Assembly: GCF_023824315.1 (NCBI RefSeq)
Contig: NZ_CP098732.1
Span: 558,001 to 622,000 of the forward strand
Length of the DNA stretch: 64,000 nucleotides
Direction of reading: 5' to 3'
Source: Acinetobacter tibetensis
GTDB taxonomy: Bacteria; Pseudomonadota; Gammaproteobacteria; Pseudomonadales; Moraxellaceae
The translations under genes were made by a program, and so were the position numbers. The notes beneath the pieces were generated by a model. The model was not told the origin of the DNA. It did no database searches and worked only from the letters and a program-made list of their open reading frames with translations. Positions 27,761 to 36,413 of this stretch are shown piece by piece. Positions within the stretch are counted from its first letter, which is position 1. The number at the start of each line of letters is the position of its first letter.

Positions 27761-29683
27761 ATGCCAATTATCACTTTGCCAAATGGCGATCAAAAACAAT
27801 TTGATCAAGCCGTATCTGTGATGGACGTTGCACTGAGCATCGGTCCGGGTCTTGCTAAAAATACAGTTGCAGGAAAAGTCGATGGTCGCTTAGTCGACGC
27901 ATCTGACCTAATTACCACGGATGCAAGCCTTCAAATTATTACGCCTAAAGACGAAGAAGGTGTCGAAATTATTCGTCACTCTTGCGCTCACTTGGTGGGA
28001 CATGCAGTTAAGCAATTGTTCCCTGAAGCGAAAATGGTGATTGGTCCAGTCATTGAAGATGGCTTCTATTACGATATTTTCAGTGCAAAGCCATTTACGC
28101 CAGAAGACATGGCTGCCATCGAAGAGCGTATGAAAAAGCTCATCGACCAAGATTATGATGTCATTAAAAAAATGACCCCACGCGATGAGGTGATTGCAGA
28201 ATTCACAGCGCGTGGTGAAGATTATAAATTACGCTTGATTGCAGACATGCCAAATGAAACTCAAATGGGCTTGTACTACCATCAAGACTATTTGGACATG
28301 TGTCGCGGTCCACACGTACCAAATACTAAATTTTTAAAAGCATTCAAGCTGACTAAAATGTCAGGCGCTTATTGGCGTGGGGATGCAAAGAATGAACAGT
28401 TACAACGTATTTATGGTACGGCGTGGGCGGATAAGAAACAGCTTGCGGCTTATATCAAGCGTATTGAAGAAGCTGAAAAGCGTGACCACCGTAAAATTGG
28501 TAAAGCTTTAGACTTGTTCCATATGCAAGAAGAAGCACCGGGTATGGTGTTCTGGCATCCAAATGGTTGGACCATTTACCAAGTGCTTGAACAATACATG
28601 CGTAAAGTTCAGCAAGACAATGGTTATCTCGAAATTAAAACGCCACAAATCGTAGACTTTACGTTGTGGGAAAAATCAGGTCATGCGGCAAACTACGCAG
28701 ACAACATGTTTACGACCCATTCTGAAAGTCGTAACTATGCTGTGAAGCCAATGAACTGCCCATGTCACGTGCAAGTGTTTAACCAAGGTTTGAAGTCTTA
28801 CCGTGATTTGCCAATTCGTTTAGCAGAGTTTGGTTCGTGTCATCGTAATGAGCCATCAGGTTCATTGCACGGTATTATGCGTGTACGTGGCTTTACCCAA
28901 GATGATGCACACATCTTCTGTACCAAAGAACAAATTGGTAAAGAGGTTGCTGACTTTATTAAACTGACTTTAGATGTTTATAAAGACTTTGGTTTCGAAG
29001 ACGTGCAAATGAAATTGTCTACACGTCCAGAAAAACGCGTGGGTGATGATGCACTTTGGGATATGGCGGAAAAATCTTTAGCAGATGCTTTGGATGCTGC
29101 TGGTCTTGCTTGGGAGTTACAACCAGGTGAAGGGGCATTCTACGGTCCGAAAATTGAATTCTCGTTGAAAGACTGCTTAGGTCGAGTATGGCAATGTGGT
29201 ACAATCCAATGTGACTTCAATTTACCAGAACGTTTAGATGCGTCATATGTCACTGAAGATAATGACCGTGATCAACCTGTAATGTTGCATCGTGCAATTC
29301 TTGGTAGTTTTGAACGTTTTATTGGTATACTTATTGAACACTATGCGGGCTTTATGCCACCTTGGTTAACACCAATCCAAGCATGTGTGATGAACATTAC
29401 CGATTCGCAAGCAGAAGCTTGTGAGTCTGTCGTTGCGAAACTTAAAGAAAACGGTCTCCGTGCGATTTCAGACTTGAGAAATGAGAAAATCGGCTTTAAG
29501 ATTCGTGAACGTACATTAGAGCGTATTCCTTACTTATTGGTCCTTGGAGACCGTGAAGTAGAGGAAGGTACTGTAAACGTCCGTACCCGCTCTGGAAAAA
29601 ATTTGGGTACTATGTCAATCGACGCTTTCGTTGACTTAGTAAAAGCAGCCGTTGCCGAACGCGGCCGGTACATTGTGGAGTAA
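27761..29683 (+). CDS. thrS: Threonyl-tRNA synthetase
   Basis: 640 residues from the ATG at 27761, which has AAGGA 8 bp upstream; an in-frame ATG at 27719 falls inside the leader hairpin and is rejected. Domains: TGS (1-65), editing domain with [16 protein letters not shown] (zinc-type His motif, about 70) and CRGPHVPNT, the class II catalytic core with [10 protein letters not shown] (zinc Cys near 335), [14 protein letters not shown] and the late [19 protein letters not shown], and an anticodon-binding C-terminus. First gene of the thrS-infC operon; the leader suggests autogenous control. Confidence 0.96.
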   Translation: MPIITLPNGDQKQFDQAVSVMDVALSIGPGLAKNTVAGKVDGRLVDASDLITTDASLQIITPKDEEGVEIIRHSCAHLVGHAVKQLFPEAKMVIGPVIEDGFYYDIFSAKPFTPEDMAAIEERMKKLIDQDYDVIKKMTPRDEVIAEFTARGEDYKLRLIADMPNETQMGLYYHQDYLDMCRGPHVPNTKFLKAFKLTKMSGAYWRGDAKNEQLQRIYGTAWADKKQLAAYIKRIEEAEKRDHRKIGKALDLFHMQEEAPGMVFWHPNGWTIYQVLEQYMRKVQQDNGYLEIKTPQIVDFTLWEKSGHAANYADNMFTTHSESRNYAVKPMNCPCHVQVFNQGLKSYRDLPIRLAEFGSCHRNEPSGSLHGIMRVRGFTQDDAHIFCTKEQIGKEVADFIKLTLDVYKDFGFEDVQMKLSTRPEKRVGDDALWDMAEKSLADALDAAGLAWELQPGEGAFYGPKIEFSLKDCLGRVWQCGTIQCDFNLPERLDASYVTEDNDRDQPVMLHRAILGSFERFIGILIEHYAGFMPPWLTPIQACVMNITDSQAEACESVVAKLKENGLRAISDLRNEKIGFKIRERTLERIPYLLVLGDREVEEGTVNVRTRSGKNLGTMSIDAFVDLVKAAVAERGRYIVE

Positions 29684-29688
29684 CAGCG

Positions 29689-30240
29689 ATTAAACAGCCT
29701 GACCGTAATCAACAGGGCGGTAACAAATCAAACCGTCCTGCTTTGAATGATGAAATTCGTGCGAAAGAAGTTCGTCTTGTAGACGAAAATGGTGAGCAAA
29801 AAGGTATTGTAAGCTTGGCAGATGCATTGCGCGCTGCTGAAAGTGTTGAGCTTGATCTGGTTGAGATCGTAGCAAACGCTGAACCGCCTGTTTGTAAAAT
29901 CATGGACTTCAACAAGCATTTGTTTGATCTAAAGCAAAAGCAGAAAGAAGCGAAGAAAAAACAGCATCAAGTACAGGTGAAAGAAATCAAACTCCGCCCT
30001 GGTACTGATGTTGGTGATTACAACGTAAAATTACGTGCAATTATCAAGTTCCTTGAAGAAGGCAATAAGGTAAAAATCACATTACGCTTCCGTGGTCGTG
30101 AAATGGCTCACCAACAGTTAGGTTTGGCTCAATTACAGAAAATTGAAACAGATGTGGCTGAATTTGGTATTGTAGAGCAAGCACCAAAGATGGAAGGTCG
30201 TCAAATGGGTATGTTACTTGGTCCTAAAAAGAAAAAGTAA
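29689..30240 (+). CDS. infC: Translation initiation factor IF-3
   Basis: 183 residues from an ATT start at 29689, which has GGAG 8 bp upstream (overlapping the end of thrS) and gives [20 protein letters not shown], the usual N-terminus. A TTG at 29743 would remove this conserved part and has no ribosome site. infC genes characteristically use AUU/AUC starts, by which IF-3 represses its own synthesis. Seen: [55 protein letters not shown] and [19 protein letters not shown]. It is 5 bp after thrS and ends with its own terminator, not followed by rpmI. Confidence 0.95.
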   Translation: MKQPDRNQQGGNKSNRPALNDEIRAKEVRLVDENGEQKGIVSLADALRAAESVELDLVEIVANAEPPVCKIMDFNKHLFDLKQKQKEAKKKQHQVQVKEIKLRPGTDVGDYNVKLRAIIKFLEEGNKVKITLRFRGREMAHQQLGLAQLQKIETDVAEFGIVEQAPKMEGRQMGMLLGPKKKK

Positions 30241-30255
30241 TGATCCATTGATCTT

Positions 30256-30286
30256 AAAAAAGCACTGCCTATGCAGTGCTTTTTTT
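30256..30286 (+). terminator. Rho-independent terminator of thrS-infC
   Basis: Stem AAAAAAGCACTGC / GCAGTGCTTTTTT with loop CTAT and a T run, 15 bp after infC. It also faces the convergent methyltransferase gene, so it may act both ways. Confidence 0.9.
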
Positions 30287-30309
30287 ATTGCAACATGAAG
30301 AGAAGATTG

Positions 30310-30969
30310 CTAACCAATTTGATTATGACCTGATAAAGTTGCTTGCAAAGCGCATAAGCCTTCTATCTCAAGTCCAATCTGAATATTCCTAAAGTTAGCA
30401 TTACTTAAGCTTTGTATATGTTCATCTTTGGTCATATACAGTTCGAGATTCTTCATATTTCCATCAGGTTGAGCCAAGTGATCTGTAATGAAGTAAGAGC
30501 CATTGGGTTGGATGACTTGTTGTGCAATACTTTTATGAAAATCACAGGCGTATGCTTTATGGCGAAGTTCATGTAAAGCTTGATGAATCACGATATAGTC
30601 AAAGCGTTGACCATTGAGTACTGTATACCAATCCTGTTGTTTAAAGTCAGCTAGGATGAAATCTACGGACTTATGGGGAATAGCCGCTAAGCGTTGTTTG
30701 GCTAAGTTATGCATAGCTGCTGAAAAATCGACGGCTGTATAATTAATACTAGGTCGTCTACTTAAGAGCTCATATGCAAAGAAACCAGGGCCAGAGCCTA
30801 ATTCTAAAATACGAATATCTTGTTTAAGGTCGGCTAAAATTTGAGATACATAATAAGCAAAAAACTGTTGTCGATAAGGTCGCTTAAAGTTGGCTTCATT
30901 TGCCCACTGTATTGCATGAAGTGAGTCTTGTAAGTTGATTGGGCTAGGAATATCTATGATTTTATGCAT
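30310..30969 (-). CDS. Class I SAM-dependent methyltransferase, substrate unknown
   Basis: 219 residues. Motif I ILELGSGPGFFAYELLSRRP (about 54-73) and the acidic AVDFSAAMHNLAKQRL show SAM binding; FILADF and FDYIVIHQALHEL complete the Rossmann-like core. There is no signal peptide. It is not one of the well-known RNA or ubiquinone methyltransferases that I can recognise, so the substrate is open. It sits alone between the convergent infC and the divergent GST gene. The insertion of this and neighbouring genes separates infC from rpmI-rplT. Confidence 0.8.
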   Translation of the reverse strand: MHKIIDIPSPINLQDSLHAIQWANEANFKRPYRQQFFAYYVSQILADLKQDIRILELGSGPGFFAYELLSRRPSINYTAVDFSAAMHNLAKQRLAAIPHKSVDFILADFKQQDWYTVLNGQRFDYIVIHQALHELRHKAYACDFHKSIAQQVIQPNGSYFITDHLAQPDGNMKNLELYMTKDEHIQSLSNANFRNIQIGLEIEGLCALQATLSGHNQIG

Positions 30970-31088
30970 TTGTGTAGCGTGTTTTTATATGAATAAGTGC
31001 TAAACAGTTTATAAAATTACATCAAAATAATCATGTTTAATTATGCTATGGTGTATCCCAAAGAAGTGAATAAACAAAGGAAATAACA

Positions 31089-31706
31089 ATGATCGACTTG
31101 TATTATTGGGGCACACCCAACGGTCATAAAATTACGATTGCTTTAGAAGAAATGGGTTTGGAATATCAAATTTTCCCAGTCAATATTTCAGAGAATGATC
31201 AATTCCAGCCTGATTTTTTACGGATCTCGCCAAACAATAAAATTCCTGCCATCGTTGATCAAGATGGACCGAAGGGTGAACCGATATCGGTATTTGAATC
31301 AGGCGCGATCTTGCAATATTTAGGTCGAAAAACAGGCTTGTATTATCCAACAGATGAACAAGAGCGCGTTGAAGTGGAGCAGTGGTTAATGTGGCAGATG
31401 GGCGGTTTAGGGCCAATGTTAGGGCAAAACCATCATTTTAGTCGTTTTGCACCTGAACGAATTCCATATGCAACAGAACGTTATGTGAATGAAACTAAAC
31501 GTTTATACGGTGTATTGAATAAGCAGTTGATCGGTCAAAAATATGTGGCTGGAGAATATTCGATTGCAGACATGGCAATATTACCGTGGATTTTGCGCTA
31601 CGAGTGGCAGCAGATTCAATTAGAAGATTATCCTTATGTGAAAGAATATGTCGAGCGTTTGACCGCACGTCCAGCCGTCCAGAAAGCTTTAGCAATTAAA
31701 GTTTAA
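31089..31706 (+). CDS. Glutathione S-transferase family protein, YfcG-like
   Basis: 205 residues. The thioredoxin-like N-domain begins MIDLYYWGTPNGHKITIALE with Thr9 and Asn11, the residues that contact glutathione in YfcG/Nu-class enzymes instead of a Ser/Tyr/Cys. FLRISPNNKIPAIVDQDGP and SVFESGAILQYLGRKTGLYY complete the GSH site. The helical C-domain shows EQWLMWQMGGLGPMLGQNHH, also YfcG-like. Disulfide-bond reductase activity is the likely role. An AAGGAA site precedes the ATG. The stop codon lies within a TTAAAGT triple repeat (31700-31720). Confidence 0.88.
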   Translation: MIDLYYWGTPNGHKITIALEEMGLEYQIFPVNISENDQFQPDFLRISPNNKIPAIVDQDGPKGEPISVFESGAILQYLGRKTGLYYPTDEQERVEVEQWLMWQMGGLGPMLGQNHHFSRFAPERIPYATERYVNETKRLYGVLNKQLIGQKYVAGEYSIADMAILPWILRYEWQQIQLEDYPYVKEYVERLTARPAVQKALAIKV

Positions 31707-32319
31707 AGTTTAAAGTTTGGGGTAGATGGTTTAAAAGCGATCTACCTCCACAAAATTTATATTCCTAACAGGCTTAAATTTATATATTTTGGATTTATGT
31801 TTCTCAGTTAAACCCTCTTTTGAACAATAAAGTAAATCGCCATTTAGAGTGATGAACCAGTTATAAAATAGTTCACACATGTTTGTCTTGGATGTGTGAT
31901 TTCCGTAAGATTGCCATGAATTAAGCCCTTAATTTTTGATTTTAATTAACTTCCCTAAAGCTTATGCGTGGCATCAACGATGTTTTGAGAGTGATTCTCC
32001 TGTGAGGGAATAAATCTATCAACAAAGTCTTTTGTATATTTTGATTTTCTTAAGAAAGAGTATTTTTCTATTTAAAATACAGCTACGGTAATTAAAGCTG
32101 TTCCACCTGCTGTTTGAGGATACAAATTGGGTTAAAAGCTTCAGGCGAATTTTATTTCCTCCGAATCGTTGTTCCATTTATCCACGTGTTCTTCCTTTAT
32201 TTTTGTTCGTATCATTGATGGGGGATATCCTTTCTTAGGCTGAGAGCATCAGTATGTTAATATCTGCTCCTTACCCAGCATTTTTTATGATTTTCAAACC
32301 TGAAAATCAGTAGGTTGTG
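31707..32319. other. Long AT-rich intergenic region after the GST gene
   Basis: 613 bp without a gene. Near its start GGTAGAT (about 31723) can pair with ATCTACC (about 31742), a weak stem. Near its end a perfect hairpin GATTTTCA-AACC-TGAAAATC (32289-32308) stands just before the ribosome site of the next gene. In between I see no tRNA, riboswitch or clear promoter; a CTGAGAG stretch at 32240 resembles part of a TPP riboswitch but the rest is missing. Confidence 0.5.
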
Positions 32320-32610
32320 ATGAAAGCATTTTTTTTAAATTTAACTCGAATTATCGAAGCAAACCCTAGAATTTATATCAGTATTATTGTGGGAATTGTA
32401 GGATGTTGTATTTTATTCGTCGCAGAAGCCGTGCATGTTCAAAAAATTGTTGAGTTACTGAATACTAAGGATCAAGCACTATTGCGAGCTGCTATTGAGC
32501 CGATTGCAGATAAATACACTGTGGCGCGTAGTTTATTATTGGTGTTTTCATTTATTTGGTCAGGTTATGAATATTTTTTGACAAAGAAAAAGTTAGGTTT
32601 GTCTTCATAA
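32320..32610 (+). CDS. Small two-helix membrane protein, unknown
   Basis: 96 residues from the ATG at 32320 (AGG 5 bp upstream); a GTG one codon earlier is also possible. One membrane helix at about 19-37 (ISIIVGIVGCCILFVAEAV) and a second at about 69-85 (VARSLLLVFSFIWSGYEYF), with a soluble stretch QKIVELLNTKDQALLRAAIE between them and a basic end. I do not recognise the family. It starts 4 bp before the YqaA-like gene, so the two are co-translated, and a perfect hairpin lies directly upstream of its ribosome site. Confidence 0.75.
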   Translation: MKAFFLNLTRIIEANPRIYISIIVGIVGCCILFVAEAVHVQKIVELLNTKDQALLRAAIEPIADKYTVARSLLLVFSFIWSGYEYFLTKKKLGLSS

Positions 32611-32614
32611 CCTC

Positions 32615-33043
32615 ATGTGGACTTTAGGGCTTTTATTCCTTTCAGCATTTGGTGCAGCCACTTTACTGCCTTTGCAATCTGAAGCGGTGTTATTGGGATT
32701 GTTGGCAAATGGAAGTTATTCTGCTGGATTGCTGATAACAGTAGCCAGTATCGGTAATATTTTAGGCTCATGCGTCAATTGGTATTTAGGCTTTAAGATT
32801 GAACACTACAAGCATAAAAAATGGTTTCCTGTTTCAGAACAGAAAATGCTGCAAGCACAGCGAATTTATCAAAAATATGGTTTTTGGTCGTTATTGTTGA
32901 GCTGGGTGCCTATTATTGGAGATCCCATTACCTTGATTGCAGGATTGCTCAAAGAAAATTTTCTGCGTTTTTTGTTGATGGTGTGCATAGCGAAAACTGG
33001 GCGTTATCTCGCACTTTATCTTATTTTTCTAGGGTGGTTCTAA
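32615..33043 (+). CDS. YqaA-family (DedA/VTT-like) membrane protein
   Basis: 142 residues, four hydrophobic segments. Seen: LFLSAFGAATLLPLQSEAVL (the acidic reentrant loop), VASIGNILGSCVNWYLGF, then YQKYGFWSLLLSWVPIIGDP and ITLIAGLLKENFLRFLL, the pattern of the YqaA branch of the VTT/DedA group (inner-membrane proteins tied to lipid scrambling or transport). The ATG lies 4 bp after the small membrane protein. Function in this organism is unknown. The gene ends close to the convergent TonB-C gene. Confidence 0.85.
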   Translation: MWTLGLLFLSAFGAATLLPLQSEAVLLGLLANGSYSAGLLITVASIGNILGSCVNWYLGFKIEHYKHKKWFPVSEQKMLQAQRIYQKYGFWSLLLSWVPIIGDPITLIAGLLKENFLRFLLMVCIAKTGRYLALYLIFLGWF

Positions 33044-33067
33044 TTGGAAAAGCTGTTCAGTGAAGAA

Positions 33068-33090
33068 TAGGGAGGTAAAAATCCTCCCTA
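33068..33090. terminator. Hairpin between convergent genes, probable terminator
   Basis: Perfect stem TAGGGAGG / CCTCCCTA with loop TAAAAAT. It lacks a long T run on either side, so its strength as an intrinsic terminator is uncertain. Confidence 0.5.
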
Positions 33091-33098
33091 GAACCTTC

Positions 33099-33836
33099 TT
33101 ATGAGCATTGGTTGAGTTTGAATTGAATTTCATCTTTAAAGCTAGATTTTTTATAAAGCCATAAAGTGCTTGCGGTGCGCTTCACTGTAATTTGGCTCTT
33201 GGAAATGGCTTGTACAATATTTTGGTCGAGTGCATAAATGCCAGAGCCTTGATTTATTTTTACTTTTTTGACCGCACCGTGTTTATCTACTTTAAAGCTA
33301 AACTTGATCTTACGATCATGTTGATTTAAATCATCACGATTGAGTTCAAGTTGGGGTTGGGTCTTATAGGAAAATTTAACTTTTTGTTGCTGCTGCTGTG
33401 CCATCCAGTTTTTAGAATTAAAGCTATAATTACACTCAGATGGGTCCTGTTCCAGATTTAAACTAAAGGTTTGATAGCCAATAATGGGAAGCGTAGTATC
33501 TTCGACTTTATAAGGCTGAACATGAGCTTGACGTACAGCTTGAAGTAAAACTTCATCTAAGTTTTTTAAGCCCGTACTTTCTTGAACACTGGCTTGAGTG
33601 ATTTTTCCTGTTTCATCAGCATAAATACGCAAGATTGCCGCACGATTCTGTCCTTTTAAATCATCATGGTTATATTGCGGCTGAGGGAAGGTCGTCCATT
33701 GAATACGTGTGGTTAAATGGGCGGGCAGTGCAGTGCTTTTTTGTACCGCCAATTGTGAGGTGCTGGCTTTTTCCGCACTGTAGCTATGTACAAAAGGAAA
33801 ACTAAGAATCAAGGAAAAACAAATCAGTTGTTTCAT
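33099..33836 (-). CDS. Exported protein with two TonB C-terminal-like domains
   Basis: 245 residues. Residues 1-20 (KQLICFSLILSFPFVHSYSA) are a signal peptide, not the uncleaved anchor of true TonB, and there is no Pro-rich spacer. Two TonB-C modules follow: AAILRIYADETGKITQASVQ to about residue 115, and RKIKFSFKVDKHGAVKKVKI in the C-terminal half, each with the beta-beta-alpha-beta pattern. Without an anchor it cannot couple to ExbB/ExbD in the usual way, so a periplasmic binding role is more likely than energy transduction. Convergent with the YqaA-like gene. Confidence 0.78.
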   Translation of the reverse strand: MKQLICFSLILSFPFVHSYSAEKASTSQLAVQKSTALPAHLTTRIQWTTFPQPQYNHDDLKGQNRAAILRIYADETGKITQASVQESTGLKNLDEVLLQAVRQAHVQPYKVEDTTLPIIGYQTFSLNLEQDPSECNYSFNSKNWMAQQQQQKVKFSYKTQPQLELNRDDLNQHDRKIKFSFKVDKHGAVKKVKINQGSGIYALDQNIVQAISKSQITVKRTASTLWLYKKSSFKDEIQFKLNQCS

Positions 33837-33941
33837 AAGATCAGAGATGACATTCGTTCAAGAATGCTCATGCATAATGGTGGCTGAATTATCGCCCAGT
33901 ATTTCCTGATTTGAAAATACTGGCAAGTCTAAATTCATGTT

Positions 33942-35186
33942 TTATTGGTCTTTTTCTTGAGTAATATCGACGCCAAATAAATCAGAAGTTTTTAACCAAC
34001 TCAGTCTGACCACAAGCATGGTCATACAGCCGCCAAACACGGTTGCCATAATGGTGCCCATATATTTGGCTGCAAGCCCAGATTCAAAAGCACCTAATTC
34101 ATTGCTACTGGATACAAACATACCGTTTACTGCTGCAACGCGCCCACGCATATTTTCAGGTGGATAAATTTGTAAGATGGTTTGACGTATCACGACTGAA
34201 ATACTGTCACAAGCACCTGTTATGGCTAAAGCTAATAGTGACAGCCAGACATGACTGGAAAAAGCAAAGACGAAGGTGAAAAACCCAAATCCAGCCACAG
34301 CGAGTAACATGTTGCGCCAAGCATTGCGTGTAGGTGGAAATCGGGTGAGGGCAATCATGGTAATCAATGCACCAATTGATGGAGCTGTGCGTAAATAGCC
34401 TAAACCTTCAGGGCCTGTTTTTAAGATGTCTTCGGCAAAAATAGGAAGGAGGGCAATGACACCACCAAATAAAACAGAAACCAAATCAAGTGAAATCGCC
34501 CATAAGACAATTTTGGTGTCGCAAATAAAACGAAATCCATCGCCTAAGCTTGCCCATAAGTTCTCTATTTCAATACTTGGGAAGCTGCGTTTCTGTAATA
34601 AGTTAATCAGAATAAAGCAGAGGCTCAGCAATACGGCAACACTGAGTAAACTGGTTTCTCGTCCCAGAAATACAAGCATAAACCCACCCAACATTGGACC
34701 TAAGATAACGCCACTTTGCCAGCCAATCGTGGTCCATGTGGCCCCATTGACATATAGCTCACGTGGAATGAAAAAGGGTTTTAATGAGGTGGCTGAAGGA
34801 TTGTAAAATCCACGAATTGTACCTAAAGCAAAAATCACGGCATAAATGCCCCAAGATAAGCCTGTTACGCCAAGATGCCCTAAGCCAAAAGCATGAAATA
34901 AGCTCCATAAAACGAGGGGGAGTGGTACTGCAAAGCATAGGCAAATTTTCATAATGCTTTGTTTGTTAAAGCGATCGGAAAAATAACTACCCCATAGTGA
35001 AAGGGTTATAAATGGAATGGCTTCGGCAAGTCCAATGAAACCGAGAGTGAGCGGATCTTTGGTAATCTTATACAGTGAATATGCCGCAATAATTTCTTGA
35101 ATGAGAATGGCAAGAGTAAGGCAAAATTGATTGAGTGTAACTATAGAGAAGTCTCGGTATCGGAGTGCGGCATTATACGACTTGGG
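33942..35186 (-). CDS. MFS transporter with no visible start codon (possible 5' frameshift)
   Basis: The frame is open for 414 codons from just after a stop at 35187-35189 down to 33942, the normal length of a 12-TM MFS carrier, and the upstream part reads as true protein: YNAALRYRDFSIVTLNQFCL, then LGFIGLAEAIPFITL and GSYFSDRFNKQ (loop 2-3 motif). Yet the first ATG (34952) is at about codon 79, and no ATG, GTG or TTG precedes it. An ATG at 35209 starts MILSPRLNPS in another frame that would join by a one-base shift near 35180. So the gene is either frameshifted, uses a rare start, or holds a sequencing error. Later parts (GALLPIFAEDILKTGPEGL-like block, MRGRVAAVNGMFVS) look intact. Confidence 0.75.
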   Translation of the reverse strand, partial: PKSYNAALRYRDFSIVTLNQFCLTLAILIQEIIAAYSLYKITKDPLTLGFIGLAEAIPFITLSLWGSYFSDRFNKQSIMKICLCFAVPLPLVLWSLFHAFGLGHLGVTGLSWGIYAVIFALGTIRGFYNPSATSLKPFFIPRELYVNGATWTTIGWQSGVILGPMLGGFMLVFLGRETSLLSVAVLLSLCFILINLLQKRSFPSIEIENLWASLGDGFRFICDTKIVLWAISLDLVSVLFGGVIALLPIFAEDILKTGPEGLGYLRTAPSIGALITMIALTRFPPTRNAWRNMLLAVAGFGFFTFVFAFSSHVWLSLLALAITGACDSISVVIRQTILQIYPPENMRGRVAAVNGMFVSSSNELGAFESGLAAKYMGTIMATVFGGCMTMLVVRLSWLKTSDLFGVDITQEKDQ

Positions 35187-35319
35187 TTAAGTCTAGGTGA
35201 TAAAATCATCGCTTAAATCTTAGTAGGAAATAGACTAAGCTTCCTTTTTTTGCTCATTATTTGCTTTTGTTTTAGGCAAAGTTCGATTAGAATACTGGCT
35301 CCCTTACCTGCAGGTCGTC

Positions 35320-35352
35320 TTGCAATGGTGCAAACGTTCCGAACAGGTGTTC
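35320..35352 (+). promoter_or_regulatory. Folded leader of rpmI-rplT, candidate L20 control site
   Basis: Two small inverted repeats, TTGCA-ATGG-TGCAA (35320-35333) and GAACAGGTGTTC (35341-35352), lie just before the ribosome site AGAGG of rpmI. In many bacteria L20 represses rpmI-rplT by binding such a leader. The repeats are seen; the control is only suggested. Confidence 0.35.
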
Positions 35353-35365
35353 AAAAGAGGTTGTT

Positions 35366-35560
35366 ATGCCTAAGATGAAAACTCGCCGTGGTGCAGCTAA
35401 ACGCTTTAAAGCGACTGCTAACGGTTTCAAGCGTAAACAAGCGTTCAAACGCCACATTTTGACCAAAAAATCTGCTAAGCGTATTCGTCAATTGCGCGGC
35501 TGTGTAATGGTTCACGTGAGTGACGTTGCTTCAGTTCGTCGTATGTGCCCATACATCTAA
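35366..35560 (+). CDS. rpmI: 50S ribosomal protein L35
   Basis: 64 residues, [20 protein letters not shown] followed by [20 protein letters not shown], the standard bL35 sequence. Very basic. It has an AGAGG ribosome site and is followed 11 bp later by rplT. Unlike in E. coli it is not next to infC, from which it is about 5.1 kb away. Confidence 0.97.
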   Translation: MPKMKTRRGAAKRFKATANGFKRKQAFKRHILTKKSAKRIRQLRGCVMVHVSDVASVRRMCPYI

Positions 35561-35571
35561 GGAGATTATAA

Positions 35572-35931
35572 ATGGCTCGTGTAAAACGTGGTGTACAGGC
35601 TCATCGCCGTCATAAAAAAATTCTTGCTCGTGCTAAAGGTTACTACGGCGCTCGTTCACGCGTATATCGCGTAGCGTTCCAAGCAGTAATCAAAGCGGGT
35701 CAATACGCTTACCGTGACCGTCGTCAGAAGAAACGTCAATTCCGTGCTCTATGGATTGCGCGTATCAATGCTGGTGCTCGTCTAAACGGTTTGTCTTACA
35801 GCCGCATGATCGATGGCTTGAAAAAAGCTCAAGTAATCATCGACCGTCGCGTACTTGCTGACATCGCTATGCATGACGCAGTTGCATTTGCTGCTTTGGC
35901 TGAAAAAGCTAAAGGCGCATTAGCTGCTTAA
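35572..35931 (+). CDS. rplT: 50S ribosomal protein L20
   Basis: 119 residues: [39 protein letters not shown], then [20 protein letters not shown], the bL20 signature. L20 is essential for early 50S assembly and in several bacteria represses its own operon. An AAGGAG site precedes the ATG, and a strong terminator follows at 35949. Confidence 0.97.
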   Translation: MARVKRGVQAHRRHKKILARAKGYYGARSRVYRVAFQAVIKAGQYAYRDRRQKKRQFRALWIARINAGARLNGLSYSRMIDGLKKAQVIIDRRVLADIAMHDAVAFAALAEKAKGALAA

Positions 35932-35948
35932 TCATCTTTCGATGATTT

Positions 35949-35977
35949 AAAAAAGACCGCTTTATGCGGTCTTTTTT
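35949..35977 (+). terminator. Rho-independent terminator of rpmI-rplT
   Basis: Stem AAAAAAGACCGC / GCGGTCTTTTTT with loop TTTAT, 17 bp after the rplT stop. Confidence 0.92.
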
Positions 35978-36083
35978 ATTGCATAATTTTTATGGAAAAG
36001 ACTGGTGTTACATAATTTATCTTTAAATGAACAGGACTTAGTTGCCTAATAAAAACAAGTCATTATAAAAAAGGAATAGGACG

Positions 36084-36296
36084 ATGCTTGCAGAAATTGT
36101 GGGTGTGAATCAGGCGCGGATCACTGTAAAGCTAGAAATGATTCCAAGAATTGGTGAATCTGTCAAAATTATGTATGGACCCGATGCACAATTAGAAGGA
36201 GAGGTTGTTGCTGTGCAGCATTATATCAATCAGCATGCCGATGAGCATAAAGTGCGCATTGAGATACGCCCCTTTAATTTGTTGATAACCTCTTGA
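36084..36296 (+). CDS. Small unknown beta-rich protein
   Basis: 70 residues, MLAEIVGVNQARITVKLEMI then GESVKIMYGPDAQLEGEVV and a VRIEIRPFN end. The alternation of hydrophobic and charged residues suggests a small beta barrel (SH3- or OB-like), but I recognise no family. An AAGGAATAGGA ribosome region stands just before the ATG, and codon use resembles the neighbours, so I take it as a real gene. It stands alone between the rplT terminator and the bidirectional terminator at 36383. Confidence 0.7.
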   Translation: MLAEIVGVNQARITVKLEMIPRIGESVKIMYGPDAQLEGEVVAVQHYINQHADEHKVRIEIRPFNLLITS

Positions 36297-36382
36297 TCTA
36301 ATTTGTTTTAACTATACTTTAATAAATCTTTAGAAAAGAAGGTTTCTGATTCAATTGATTTAATTATTTATGATGAATTAAA

Positions 36383-36407
36383 AAAAGGCCACATGATGTG
36401 GCCTTTT
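36383..36407. terminator. Bidirectional terminator between convergent unknown genes
   Basis: Stem AAAAGGCCACA / TGTGGCCTTTT with loop TGA, flanked by A and T runs, so both strands can use it. It lies between the genes at 36084-36296 (plus) and 36414-37436 (minus). Confidence 0.85.
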
Positions 36408-36413
36408 ATGTTT

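Noticed and set aside
32221..32280. CTGAGAG stretch resembling a TPP riboswitch
   Set aside because: Only the CUGAGA element is present; the second conserved block (CUGAUCUGG type) and the closing stem are missing, and the downstream gene has no thiamine link.
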